Origin: Nocardioides seonyuensis
Lineage (GTDB): Bacteria; Actinomycetota; Actinomycetes; Propionibacteriales; Nocardioidaceae
Direction: 5' to 3'
Assembly: GCF_004683965.1 (NCBI RefSeq)
Contig: NZ_CP038436.1
Coordinates: forward strand, 2,046,001 to 2,110,000
DNA length: 64,000 nucleotides
The position numbers and the translations under genes are program-made. Under the pieces are notes generated by a model. That model was given only the letters and a program-made list of their open reading frames with translations, searched no databases and was not told the origin of the DNA. Below, in pieces: positions 8,081 through 16,637 of the stretch (the first letter of the stretch is position 1; the number at the start of each line of letters is the position of its first letter).

Positions 8081-8464
8081 GTGGCCGACGTGCGAGTGCT
8101 GGTCGTCGACGACCAGCAGCCCTTCCGTGAGGCCGCCGCCGCGGTCCTGCTCGCGACGGAGGGGTTCGCGCTCGTGGGCTCGGCCATCGACGGGCCGTCG
8201 TCGCTGGCGGCGGTCGAGCGGCTGCGACCGGACCTGGTGCTGATGGACGTGAACCTGCCCGGCATGGACGGACTGGAGGCCACCCGGCGCATTCGCGCGG
8301 CCGGCGCGTCTCCCGCGGTCGTGCTGGTGTCGACCTATGCGCTCGGTGACCTGGGTGCAGATCCCCTAGCCGCCGGTGCCGACGCCTACGTCACCAAGGC
8401 CGACTTCGACTCCGAGTGCCTCCGCAGCCTCTTGACCATCGTCCGGAGACGCACGCAGGGGTAG
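8081..8464 (+). CDS. Stand-alone response-regulator receiver domain
   Basis: 127 aa, one REC domain with no output domain. The key phosphorylation residues are present: acidic pair D10/D11, phospho-acceptor D56 (LVLMDVNLPG), S84/T85 (VLVST) and K106 (YVTKAD). NarL-type regulators normally carry a further 80-90 residues with a LuxR helix-turn-helix; here the gene stops straight after the REC fold. Start GTG 8081 follows GGAGGAGG (8066-8073). Its last 99 nt overlap, antisense, the 3' end of the degenerate kinase gene. It could act as a phosphate sink or a protein-protein switch for the kinases next door, or be the remnant of a truncated regulator. Confidence 0.7.
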   Translation: MADVRVLVVDDQQPFREAAAAVLLATEGFALVGSAIDGPSSLAAVERLRPDLVLMDVNLPGMDGLEATRRIRAAGASPAVVLVSTYALGDLGADPLAAGADAYVTKADFDSECLRSLLTIVRRRTQG

Positions 8465-10474
8465 GCGCAGCGTCATGACCGCGCGGTCCTCGGCCTCCGT
8501 CACGCTCATGGTCCCGTCGAGTGCGGCCACGCGGTCGTGGACGTGCTCGATCCGTGACGGAGACGGAGGCGGGGACGGCCCCGTCACCTCCACCTCCAAC
8601 GTGTCGGCACCCTGCCGCAGCGCTACCTCGCCGGGTCCGTCCTGCTCGCGCAGCAGCTCGACGACGCAGAAGTACGCCGTGCTCTCGACGCGTGGTGGCA
8701 GGCGATGGACCACATTCCTGGTCTGCACCGTCCCCGCGCCGGCCTCGCTCAGGTGGGCGGTCAGCGCCGCCACCAGTCCTCGTCTCTCGAGCTGGGTCGG
8801 GAACACGCCACGGGTCAGGCCGCGCAGCGACTCCAGGGAGGTCCTGGTGAGGGCTGAGGACTCCGTCAGGAGCGCCTCCGCGTCACGCCTGTCGCCCTCG
8901 CCGGGCAGGTCGCGTCGCAGGAGGTCGGCCAGGCTGTCGCGCACCACGCGCAGGTGGGGGACCACGGTCCGGCTCATTGCCGCCTCGAACCGACGCCGCT
9001 CCCCGTCCTGGGCCAGCGCGAGCCGGTGCGTCGAGGCCTCGAGCGCCACCGTGCTCTCTCGCAGCCGACGGACCTGGTGGGTGAGCGCCGACTCGAGGTG
9101 CACGTTGCGTAGGGCGCGGGCCAGCTGGGCCGCGAAGTCCTCGAGGAGCCGGAGCTCGTCCGACTGCAGCGACGTGCGCGGTGGCATCGTCACCGAGAGC
9201 TGACCGAGCGATCCCTCAGCGTCAGCGATCGGCAGCGTGGTGGTGTCGCCCAGTCCACGTGGCGCCTGTTCCGGCCAGGTCACCTCCTGCACGGCCCGGT
9301 CAGCCGTGCCGACCACGATCGTGGCCTGTCGTGCCCCGACGGCGCGCGCCACGCTCTCGGCCACACGACGCAGGAGCGGCTCGGTCCCGTAGGACTCCTG
9401 GAGCCGCTTGCTGAACTCGGCCAGCTCGACGTAAGGCGCCGCCCGTCGGCCGTGGACGAGCCGAGCCGCCAGGTGCTCGGCCCGCTCGCGGACCGGTTGC
9501 ACCGCCAGCGCGACCAGGGCGGTCGCGACCAGGGACGGCCAGAAGCGATCGCGTGACAGGGGGAGTGCGGTGCCGATGAGGACCACCACGGTGACGTAGC
9601 CGAGGAACACGAACCCGGTCAGGATCGTGAGCGTGATCGCGCGGTTGAGGAAGAGATCGATGTCGTAGAGGCGGTAGCGCAGGATGGCCACGGCCGTGAA
9701 GACCGGCAGGCAGGCGTAGCTGGCCATGAGCGGTTGCTCGCGCACCCAGGTGGGCGCATCCAGGACGGCGGCGAGGGTGTTGACCGACATGCCCGCCAGC
9801 AGGACGGCAGCACCGAGCACCATGAGGTGGAGCTGCTGGCGTTCGTCACCTCTCGCCCGGCGCAGCCGCACCCACATCGAGAGCAGCCCCGCGAGCACGC
9901 CGGCGAAGACCGCCACGGACGACGCGACCAGGAGAGCGGTGAGGACGGGCCCCGGTTCACCCCGGAGCTGCCCTCCGGGGTCCAGGTCGCCGGGGCTCAC
10001 GGTCATGACGGCGACGACGTGAGCGAGCAGCCCGGCGACGGTCAGCCACAGCGCCCAGGCCCAGGCACGCGAGGTCAGGCGCCCGTCCGGGGCAAGGAGG
10101 AACAGGACCGCCAGGAGCGAGACCACGAACACGCCGCCGGTCTGGACGGAGAGCCAGATGGCGACGGGGCCGGCGGGTGCGCCCTCGAGACTGCCGGACA
10201 CCGCGCCGTACCCGTAGTCGCCGAGGGCGACGCCGAGCTCGCTGAGGAGCTGTCCCACGAGGAACAGCCAGCCGATGGGATGGCTGGGGTAGCGGCTGAT
10301 GATGAGGACGCCGACGAAGGCGCCGCCGAGGGCGCCGAGCGTCACCAGGGGGAAGCCCTCCGCCATCACCTCCTCGCTGAAGAGGGGCCGGTCCTCGACC
10401 ACCAGCACGACCACGTGGAGCACTGCAACGATCACGGTGAGGCCGAAGAGGATCCAGGCCAGACGTACGCGCAT
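8366..10474 (-). CDS. Degenerate histidine kinase (pseudokinase) with membrane sensor
   Basis: 702 aa. Residues 1-330 hold about nine to ten membrane helices, then a GAF-like segment (about 350-455), then a region aligning with the dimerisation and ATPase domains of NarX/DesK-type kinases. The usual phospho-acceptor context ERRRxERDxHDG reads ERRRFEAAMSRT (492-503), with S501 where histidine belongs. The ATPase N-box reads ELLREQDGPG instead of an E-x-x-x-N form, and the DNGxG box reads TGPSPP. Kinase activity therefore looks lost. It follows the intact kinase gene with TGAGATG coupling (1-nt gap). Residues 671-702 are encoded opposite the receiver gene. Likely role: sensor or heterodimer partner for the intact kinase. 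Confidence 0.75.
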   Translation of the reverse strand: MRVRLAWILFGLTVIVAVLHVVVLVVEDRPLFSEEVMAEGFPLVTLGALGGAFVGVLIISRYPSHPIGWLFLVGQLLSELGVALGDYGYGAVSGSLEGAPAGPVAIWLSVQTGGVFVVSLLAVLFLLAPDGRLTSRAWAWALWLTVAGLLAHVVAVMTVSPGDLDPGGQLRGEPGPVLTALLVASSVAVFAGVLAGLLSMWVRLRRARGDERQQLHLMVLGAAVLLAGMSVNTLAAVLDAPTWVREQPLMASYACLPVFTAVAILRYRLYDIDLFLNRAITLTILTGFVFLGYVTVVVLIGTALPLSRDRFWPSLVATALVALAVQPVRERAEHLAARLVHGRRAAPYVELAEFSKRLQESYGTEPLLRRVAESVARAVGARQATIVVGTADRAVQEVTWPEQAPRGLGDTTTLPIADAEGSLGQLSVTMPPRTSLQSDELRLLEDFAAQLARALRNVHLESALTHQVRRLRESTVALEASTHRLALAQDGERRRFEAAMSRTVVPHLRVVRDSLADLLRRDLPGEGDRRDAEALLTESSALTRTSLESLRGLTRGVFPTQLERRGLVAALTAHLSEAGAGTVQTRNVVHRLPPRVESTAYFCVVELLREQDGPGEVALRQGADTLEVEVTGPSPPPSPSRIEHVHDRVAALDGTMSVTEAEDRAVMTLRLPLRASPDDGQEAAEALGVEVGLGDVGVGTGG

Positions 10475-10475
10475 C

Positions 10476-11795
10476 TCAGGTCCCCCCGCCCGGCTCGCCC
10501 GATCGGGGACGCGGGACGTGCACAGCGATGCGGGTGCCCCCGCCGGGTCGTTCGCCCAGGACGAGGCGCCCTCCGACAGAAGTGGCCCGCTCGGAGAGAT
10601 TGGCCAGGCCGCTGCCCCGATGCGCCCCCGGCGCTATGCCCGACCCGTTGTCCTCGACCGCCACTGACACCTCTGCGGGCCCTGCCTCGAGCAGGAGGTC
10701 GATGTGTGTGCCGGCCGCGTGCTTGGTGGCGTTCTGCACGGCCTCGAGCGCGCAGAAGTACAGCGTGGCCTCGACGCCTCCCGGGAGCCGGGGCATGGGT
10801 CCGCTGTGGACCAGGACCGGCACGGGGTTGTCCGCGGTGGCCGCGCCGAGGGCCGCGGCGAGCCCCTCCTCGGCCAAGGTCGCCGGTAGCAGTCCCCTGG
10901 CGAGGTCGGTCAGCGTCTGGATGGCGTTGTCGGCGGCGACCAGCTGTTGCTCCATGACCTCCCGGGCGCGCTCCGGGTCCGTCCTCACGTGCACCGCGGC
11001 CAGCTTGAGGTTGATCGTCAGCGCGACGAGCTGCTGCTGGGCGCCGTCGTGGATGTCCCGCTCCAGTCGGCGACGCTCGGTGTCCTGGGCGGTGACGAGG
11101 GCAATGCGCGCCCGGCGCAGCTCGCGCTCCCTGGCGGTGAGCTCCTGCACACGCTGGGCCAGCTCCTCGCGCAGCTGTGCGGACTCCAGCACCATGCCGG
11201 CTTGTGCGGCGAGCCCCCCCAGCAGGCGTTCAGCGGTGGAGGTCAGGGGCCGGTCCTGACGTCCCATCACGCGGAGGACGCCGAGCGGGCGCCCGGCGTG
11301 GGCGACCGTCACAGCGTGGACAGCACCCTGCGTCCGGTCGTCGTAGAGCCGCGGGGCCGGCTCGTCGACGACGGCCTCGGGCGGGTGCGTGGCCAGCAGG
11401 CGGAGCTCGTCCCCAACCAGGACCCACACCTGGGCCCACTCGAGGGCGAGGCCCTGCGCCAGCATGCGGGCGACCAGGGCAGGGGCCCGCTCGCCCGGGT
11501 CGGAGTCCGCGACACGGGAGAAGTCCGCCAGGACGTCGTACGGCGACGTGGTGTCGCCGAGCTGCCGCGCCCGCGCCCTCTCCGCCCGCGCCCGCACGCG
11601 CGGGGCCGCCCCCGCGACCAGGGCAGTCGCCAGGATCGAGAGCGGGAGGCTCGGTGACTCGGTACGGCCCAGGAGCGCGCCACCCCCCAGCACGACGGCG
11701 AGGTAGATCACCAGGACTGACCCGGCCGCTGCGCCCCAGCCCGCGGCCGCTGCTGACAGCGAGCCCTGGTGCCCCACGACCGTGTCCCGGCTCAT
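10476..11795 (-). CDS. Sensor histidine kinase (HisKA_3, GAF)
   Basis: 439 aa. Two short hydrophobic segments near the N-terminus (24-42 and 50-65), a GAF domain (about 95-205), a coiled linker, then the NarX/DesK-type dimerisation domain with TERRRLERDIHDGAQQQLVAL and phospho-acceptor H249. The ATPase domain has an intact N-box (EAVQNATKH), G1 box (VEDNGSGI) and G2 region (GSGLANLSERA). It should phosphorylate a NarL-type regulator; the one at 15389-16087 is the nearest full-length candidate, on the far side of the ABC exporter genes. Start ATG 11795 is the first in-frame ATG after which family similarity begins; the reading frame continues upstream without similarity. Confidence 0.85.
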   Translation of the reverse strand: MSRDTVVGHQGSLSAAAAGWGAAAGSVLVIYLAVVLGGGALLGRTESPSLPLSILATALVAGAAPRVRARAERARARQLGDTTSPYDVLADFSRVADSDPGERAPALVARMLAQGLALEWAQVWVLVGDELRLLATHPPEAVVDEPAPRLYDDRTQGAVHAVTVAHAGRPLGVLRVMGRQDRPLTSTAERLLGGLAAQAGMVLESAQLREELAQRVQELTARERELRRARIALVTAQDTERRRLERDIHDGAQQQLVALTINLKLAAVHVRTDPERAREVMEQQLVAADNAIQTLTDLARGLLPATLAEEGLAAALGAATADNPVPVLVHSGPMPRLPGGVEATLYFCALEAVQNATKHAAGTHIDLLLEAGPAEVSVAVEDNGSGIAPGAHRGSGLANLSERATSVGGRLVLGERPGGGTRIAVHVPRPRSGEPGGGT

Positions 11796-12024
11796 CCCCC
11801 GAGTGTGCTCCCGCCGCGGCCGTCCGGACAGGCGTCTTCCCGCCCCCACCCGGGCCGGTTGACCGCCGGTGGTGGTGCGGAGCGCCGTACGGGGAGTGTG
11901 AGGAGGCGCGGCGGGCAGCCACGCCGAGAGTGCGCGGGACCCCCTGCCCCGACGGGACGTGGTTGCGTGGAATGGGCTCATCCGGTCGACCGGCCGGTCT
12001 CGTTCCAGCCAGGAGATCACTCAC
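11796..12024. other. Divergent promoter region, kinase and ABC exporter
   Basis: 229 bp without a gene. It holds the start regions of two divergent transcripts. I see no clear -35/-10 pair. The 12-bp perfect palindrome CCGGTCGACCGG at 11982-11993, 32 bp before the ABC start, is the only structured element. Confidence 0.5.
11982..11993. promoter_or_regulatory. CCGGTCGACCGG palindrome before the ABC exporter
   Basis: Perfect 12-bp palindrome, GC-rich, upstream of the AGGAG ribosome site of the ABC ATPase gene. It is a possible site for the neighbouring response regulator. Confidence 0.3.
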
Positions 12025-12789
12025 ATGTCAACACTCCTCACCGCCTCCCCTGGCACGAGCGCAGCCGCCACGGCCGCCCGTGCCACGGGCGTCACCAAGG
12101 CCTACGGCTCCGGCGACGCTCAGGTGCTGGCGCTCGACGACGTCAGCGTCTCCATCGAGTCGGGCCGCTTCACCGCCATCATGGGGCCCTCCGGGTCCGG
12201 CAAGTCCACCCTGCTCCACGTGCTGGCCGGGCTCGACCGGCCGACCGCGGGGCAGATCTTCATCGGCGACGTCGACATCACCACCATGAACGATCGTGAG
12301 CTGACGCTGCTCCGGCGTGACCGCATCGGGTTCATCTTCCAGGCGTTCAACCTCCTGCCCACGCTCACGGCGGCGGAGAACATCGCCCTGCCCTCGAAGA
12401 TCGCCGGCCGCAGGCCGGACCCCCTGTGGGTCCAGTCGATCGTCGAGACCGTGGGCCTGGGCGAGCGGCTCGGCCACCGCCCCTCGGAGCTCTCCGGTGG
12501 ACAGCAGCAGCGCGTCGCCGCGGCGCGAGCCCTCGCGACCAAGCCCGAGATCGTCTTCGCCGACGAGCCGACCGGCGCCCTGGACTCACGATCGGGGGAG
12601 CAGCTGCTGCAGTTCCTCCAGCACGCCGTCCGAGAGATGACCCAGACCGTCGTCATGGTGACCCACGACCCGGGTGCGGCGGCCCACGCCGACCGGGTCC
12701 TGTTCCTCAAGGACGGCGACATCGTCGACGAGATGGCGAGCCCCACCTCGGACGAGGTCCTCGACTACATGAAGCAGCTAGGAGCCTGA
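12025..12789 (+). CDS. ABC transporter ATPase (MacB/LolD type)
   Basis: 254 aa. Energises the FtsX-type permease encoded 3 nt downstream. Walker A GPSGSGKST (54-62), Q-loop FIFQAFNLLPTL, signature LSGGQQQRVAAARAL, Walker B and D-loop VFADEPTGALDS, and H-switch MVTHD are all intact. The LLPTLTA Q-loop context and GALDS are typical of the antimicrobial-peptide/MacB class. Start ATG 12025 has AGGAG (12011-12015) 9 nt upstream. The flanking two-component genes suggest stress- or antibiotic-induced expression, an inference from position only. Confidence 0.92.
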   Translation: MSTLLTASPGTSAAATAARATGVTKAYGSGDAQVLALDDVSVSIESGRFTAIMGPSGSGKSTLLHVLAGLDRPTAGQIFIGDVDITTMNDRELTLLRRDRIGFIFQAFNLLPTLTAAENIALPSKIAGRRPDPLWVQSIVETVGLGERLGHRPSELSGGQQQRVAAARALATKPEIVFADEPTGALDSRSGEQLLQFLQHAVREMTQTVVMVTHDPGAAAHADRVLFLKDGDIVDEMASPTSDEVLDYMKQLGA

Positions 12790-12792
12790 GGC

Positions 12793-15330
12793 ATGTTGAG
12801 TGCCACGATCAAGGGGATGCTGGTGCACAGGCTCCGGCTCTTCCTCACCGTCACGTCCATCGCGTTGGGTGTGGCCTTCCTGTCCGGCACGCTGATGATG
12901 AACAGCAGCATGCAGCGGGCCTTCGACGGGCTCTTCCAGAGCATCAACGCCGGCACGGACACTGTCGTGCGGGGTGCGGTCGAGGGCGAGCAGCCCGCTC
13001 CGGGCGAGCCGCGACCAGCGGTGCCGGCCTCGGTCCTCGAGGACGTCCGCGGCATTGAGGGCGTCACGGCTGCGGAGGGGGTGGTCGAGGGCTACGCCCT
13101 GCTGACCGACTCCGACGGCAAGCCGATCCAGCCGGCTGGTGCGCCGACGCTCGGCATGACGCTTCCCTCCGACCCGTCCCTGCTGGGGGAGACCGAGCTC
13201 CGAGCCGGTCGAGCGCCGTTGCGCCCCGACGAGGTCGCGGTCGACGCCAGCTCGTTCGAGAAGGGCGGCCTCGCCCTCGGTGACGAGATCAGCGTGATGT
13301 TACAGGGGCCGGCCAGGACGTTCACCGTCGTGGGCGCCGTCGGCTACGGCGAGGCCGACGACCTCGGGGGCGCCACTGCGGCTTACTTCGAGGGGCGCAC
13401 CGCCCAGGCGCTGCTCGGCAACGAGGGCTCGTTCGACTCGATCGTGGTCAAGGCCGAGGACGGTACGTCGGACGACGCTCTGACGCAGCGGATCGGTGCG
13501 GCCCTGCCCGCCGGGCTCGAGGCCATGACCGGCAAGGAGGTCGCCGACGAGCAGACGGAAGCCGTCACGGGCGGTCTCGGCTTCATCACCATGGCGCTGA
13601 CCGGGTTCGCCGGCATCGCGCTGTTCGTCGGCTCCTTCATCATCTGGAACACCTTCTCGATGCAGGTGGCACAGAGGACCCGCGAGCTGGCGTTGCTGCG
13701 GGCGATCGGTGCCACTCGGCGTCAGGTGCTACGCACGATCGTCGTGGAGGCCGCGGTGCTCGGGGCCGGCGCCTCGGCACTGGGTCTGCTGCTCGGGGTG
13801 GGCATGTCGCGCGCCCTGACGGGCCTGATGGGGCTCTTCGGGCTGTCGATGCCGTCCGCACCGCTCCGGGTCGAAGCGAGCACGATCGTGATCGGGCTCG
13901 TCGCCGGCACCCTCATCACGGTGGCCGCGGCCGTGGCGCCTGCCCGTCGCGCGACCAAGGTGTTGCCCGTCGAGGCGCTGCGCGACGCGACGCCCACGGC
14001 GGAGCGCTTCTCCAGGGTCCGCCTGGGAGTCGGCGCGCTGCTGATCGCAGCCGGCGTCGGGGTCCTCGCCGCGGCCCTCTTCGGCCCCGCTGACGCCCTG
14101 ATGATCCCGGTGGGCGTCGTGGCCGCGATCCTCGGCCTCACCACGCTCGCGCCGCTGTTCATGCGGGGCCTCGCCGGGGTGATCAGCTGGCCCCTGCTCA
14201 GGCGGGGCGTGCCCGGCGAGCTGGCCCGGCAGAACGCCATGCGCAACCCCAGGCGGACCGCGTCCACCGCCATGGCCCTGGTCATCGGGCTCACGATGGT
14301 TGCGACGGTCGCGGTGTTCGCCGCGTCCTTCAAGGCCTCGTTCACCGACGTCCTGTCCAGCTCGACCAACGCCGACCTCTACGTGCTGACTCCCAGCAGC
14401 CAGTCCAAGGGCTACAGCCCTGAGGTGGTCGACATGGTGCGGCACGTCGAAGGGGTGGAGAGCATCTCGCCCACCTCCAACGGCAAGGGGGAGTTCGGCG
14501 ACGCCGAGGCGGCGTTCACCTCGATCGACCCTGCGACGGCGGCGGATGCCCTGAACCTGGGGATGGTCGACGGAGCCGTGACCGACCTCGCCGATGACGG
14601 TGTGATCGTCAAGGACGCCGTGGCCGAAGCGCACGGCTGGGAGGTCGGCGACGTGATCCCAGGCTCTTTCCCGGGCGCCGAGAGGGCTCGGCTCGAGATC
14701 CAGGGCACCTACGAGGCGAAGGGCATCGTGAACACCGACTACGTCATCTCGGGCGACGCGCACACGACGTACTTCCCCGACCGGCTGGCCGGCACCGCCA
14801 TGGTGCTCGTGGCCGACGGTCAGGACATCGAGGTCGTGGAGGACCGCATCGCCGGTGTGATCGCCGACCAGCCGGACGCGACGGTGATGACCCAGGGTGA
14901 GTTCGAGGGTGAGGCCAGCGCGGTCATCGACCAGATGCTCGGCCTGGTGACGGTGCTCCTCCTGCTCGCCGTGGTCATCGCCCTGCTCGGGATCGTCAAC
15001 ACGCTGGCGCTGTCGGTCTTCGAGAGGACCCGTGAGCTCGGACTGCTCCGCGCGGTGGGCATGACGCGAGGTCAGGTGCGGGCGATGGTCCGGTGGGAAT
15101 CGGTGGTCATCTCGGTGATCGGCGCCCTCGTGGGGGCCGGCCTGGGCATCGCGCTCGGCGTGGCGCTGACTCGGGCGCTGGCCGACCAGGGTCTCGAGAA
15201 GATCGCCATCCCCGGTGACCAGCTGGCGTTGTACGTCGTGGCCGCGGCCATCGCGGGAGTGCTCGCCGCCATCGGCCCCTCGCGGTCGGCGTCGAAGGTC
15301 GACGTGCTCCGGGCCGTGGTGACCGACTGA
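12793..15330 (+). CDS. FtsX-like ABC permease (MacB-type, duplicated)
   Basis: 845 aa. An N-terminal transmembrane helix, then a large extracytoplasmic MacB_PCD-type domain, an FtsX three-helix block (about 265-400), a further pair of helices, a second extracytoplasmic domain and a C-terminal FtsX block (about 715-840). This is the ten-helix duplicated permease common in actinobacteria; it works as a mechanotransmission pump rather than a classic channel. FtsX hallmarks RTRELALLRAIGATRRQV and RTRELGLLRAVGMTRGQV occur in the two halves. It contains an in-frame TTA leucine codon at 13300-13302, the only one I noticed in the window. The substrate is unknown. Confidence 0.9.
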   Translation: MLSATIKGMLVHRLRLFLTVTSIALGVAFLSGTLMMNSSMQRAFDGLFQSINAGTDTVVRGAVEGEQPAPGEPRPAVPASVLEDVRGIEGVTAAEGVVEGYALLTDSDGKPIQPAGAPTLGMTLPSDPSLLGETELRAGRAPLRPDEVAVDASSFEKGGLALGDEISVMLQGPARTFTVVGAVGYGEADDLGGATAAYFEGRTAQALLGNEGSFDSIVVKAEDGTSDDALTQRIGAALPAGLEAMTGKEVADEQTEAVTGGLGFITMALTGFAGIALFVGSFIIWNTFSMQVAQRTRELALLRAIGATRRQVLRTIVVEAAVLGAGASALGLLLGVGMSRALTGLMGLFGLSMPSAPLRVEASTIVIGLVAGTLITVAAAVAPARRATKVLPVEALRDATPTAERFSRVRLGVGALLIAAGVGVLAAALFGPADALMIPVGVVAAILGLTTLAPLFMRGLAGVISWPLLRRGVPGELARQNAMRNPRRTASTAMALVIGLTMVATVAVFAASFKASFTDVLSSSTNADLYVLTPSSQSKGYSPEVVDMVRHVEGVESISPTSNGKGEFGDAEAAFTSIDPATAADALNLGMVDGAVTDLADDGVIVKDAVAEAHGWEVGDVIPGSFPGAERARLEIQGTYEAKGIVNTDYVISGDAHTTYFPDRLAGTAMVLVADGQDIEVVEDRIAGVIADQPDATVMTQGEFEGEASAVIDQMLGLVTVLLLLAVVIALLGIVNTLALSVFERTRELGLLRAVGMTRGQVRAMVRWESVVISVIGALVGAGLGIALGVALTRALADQGLEKIAIPGDQLALYVVAAAIAGVLAAIGPSRSASKVDVLRAVVTD

Positions 15331-15346
15331 CGTCCGCCGCCTGGTC

Positions 15347-15387
15347 CAGGCCCTCCCCGGCAGCTCGTGAAGCCGGGGGAGGGCCTG
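15347..15387. terminator. Strong bidirectional hairpin terminator
   Basis: 15- and 16-nt arms (15347-15361, 15372-15387), complementary except for one bulged G, with a 10-nt loop. It lies between the converging ABC permease and NarL-type regulator genes, touching neither coding region. Confidence 0.75.
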
Positions 15388-15388
15388 C

Positions 15389-16087
15389 TCACGCCTGGCC
15401 CTGGTCCCCGCGTGCCCCCGGTGCGCCGCCCGCCTCGAGGAAGGCCAGGACGGCGCTGACCCTGCGGTTCACCTGGACCTCCTCGCTGAGGCCCAGCTTC
15501 TGGAAGACCGAGGTGATGTGCTTCTCCACGGCTCGTTCGCTCATGAAGAGCCTCGCGGCGATGGCCGCGTTGCTCAGCCCCGTCGCCATCGCCTGCAGGA
15601 CCTCGGTCTCCCGGTCGGTGAGGCCGAGCAGGGGCGAGCTGGTCCGGGCCGACCCGCGCTGCAGGAGGCCCTCGACGACCTTGGGGTCGAGTGCGGAGCC
15701 ACCGCGCGACACCTCGTGCAGTGCGCGCACCACCTCCTCGATCTCGGAGACCCGCTCCTTGAGGAGGTAGCCCAGTCCGCTGACACCGTCCTCGAGCAGG
15801 TCGAAGGCATAGTCCGCCTCCACGTACTGCGACAGCACGACGACGCCCGTGCCGGGATGGCGCACACGTATCTGCTTGGCCACGTCGATGCCCTCGGTCG
15901 TGAACGTGGGGGGCATCCGGATGTCGGTGAGGACCGAGTCCGGCTGGTGCGTGCCGACCGCGGCGAGAAGTGATGGGGGATCGCCCACCACGTCGACGAG
16001 ATCGATGTCGGGCGAGGTCGCGAGTAGGGCCGCTGTGCCTTGGCGCACGAGGTAGTTGTCGTCTGCGAACACGACCCGCAGGGGCAT
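15389..16087 (-). CDS. NarL/FixJ-type response regulator
   Basis: 232 aa. REC domain with D9/D10, phospho-acceptor D55 (VLTDIRMPP) and K110, then a LuxR-type helix-turn-helix (about 158-202: LTDRETEVLQAMATGLSNAAIAARLFMSERAVEKHI). It should be a transcription activator phosphorylated by a HisKA_3 kinase, most plausibly the one at 10476-11795. The ATG at 16087 has TATCGT (minus strand, 16095-16100) 7 nt upstream, so it likely has its own leaderless promoter even though it lies downstream of the sigma gene on the same strand. Confidence 0.9.
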   Translation of the reverse strand: MPLRVVFADDNYLVRQGTAALLATSPDIDLVDVVGDPPSLLAAVGTHQPDSVLTDIRMPPTFTTEGIDVAKQIRVRHPGTGVVVLSQYVEADYAFDLLEDGVSGLGYLLKERVSEIEEVVRALHEVSRGGSALDPKVVEGLLQRGSARTSSPLLGLTDRETEVLQAMATGLSNAAIAARLFMSERAVEKHITSVFQKLGLSEEVQVNRRVSAVLAFLEAGGAPGARGDQGQA

Positions 16088-16133
16088 GGTCCTGACGATA
16101 GTCCCGCAGGTCTTCCGGTCCAGACCGCTGAGG

Positions 16134-16637
16134 TCAGTCCGTCGTCGAGTCGGCGGTGACGAGGGCCTTCTCGAGCGCGGCAAGACCGCGATGGCTGTGG
16201 CTCTTGACGGTGCCCTCGGAGATGCCGATCTCACTGGCCGTCTCTCGCACCGACAGGCCGAGCCAGTGCCGCAGCACCACCACCTTGCGCTGCTGCTCGG
16301 GCAGGGCGTGGAGCGCATCGAGCAGGGCGCTGCGCTCCTCGTAGGCCAGTCCCGGGGCAGCCGCACTGTCGCCGACGTCGTCGGTGGGGCGCTCCCGTCG
16401 CCAGGGTCGGCGTGACTCGTCGATGTTGGCGCGCACCATGATCTGGCGGACGTAGGCCTCCTCGTTGCCGACGTGCTCGATCCTCGGCCAGGCGACGTAC
16501 AGCTTGGTGAGTGACGTCTGCAGCAGGTCCTCGGCCTTGTGCCAGTCTCCGCACAGCGCGTACGCCACCCGGCGCAGGTGGGACTGCCGGGCGGCGACGA
16601 ACGTCGTGAACGCCTCCTCGCGGTCGCCGCGCCTCAT
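16134..16637 (-). CDS. RNA polymerase sigma factor, SigE family
   Basis: 167 aa. Sigma-70 region 2 (AYALCGDWHKAEDLLQTSLTKLYVAW) and region 4 (LPEQQRKVVVLRHWLGLSVRETASEIGISEGTVKSHSHRGL) are clear. The sequence matches the short actinobacterial 'SigE family' (ECF-like). Its ATG overlaps the stop codon of the upstream membrane-protein gene as ATGA, so the two are translationally coupled. Usually the sigma gene comes first and its membrane partner second; here the order is reversed. Confidence 0.88.
   Translation of the reverse strand: MRRGDREEAFTTFVAARQSHLRRVAYALCGDWHKAEDLLQTSLTKLYVAWPRIEHVGNEEAYVRQIMVRANIDESRRPWRRERPTDDVGDSAAAPGLAYEERSALLDALHALPEQQRKVVVLRHWLGLSVRETASEIGISEGTVKSHSHRGLAALEKALVTADSTTD

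Noticed and set aside
10476..12020. Longer histidine kinase starting at 12020
   Set aside because: The added 75 residues are Arg/Pro/Gly-rich, resemble nothing and would overlap the ABC promoter region; ATG 11795 is the natural start.
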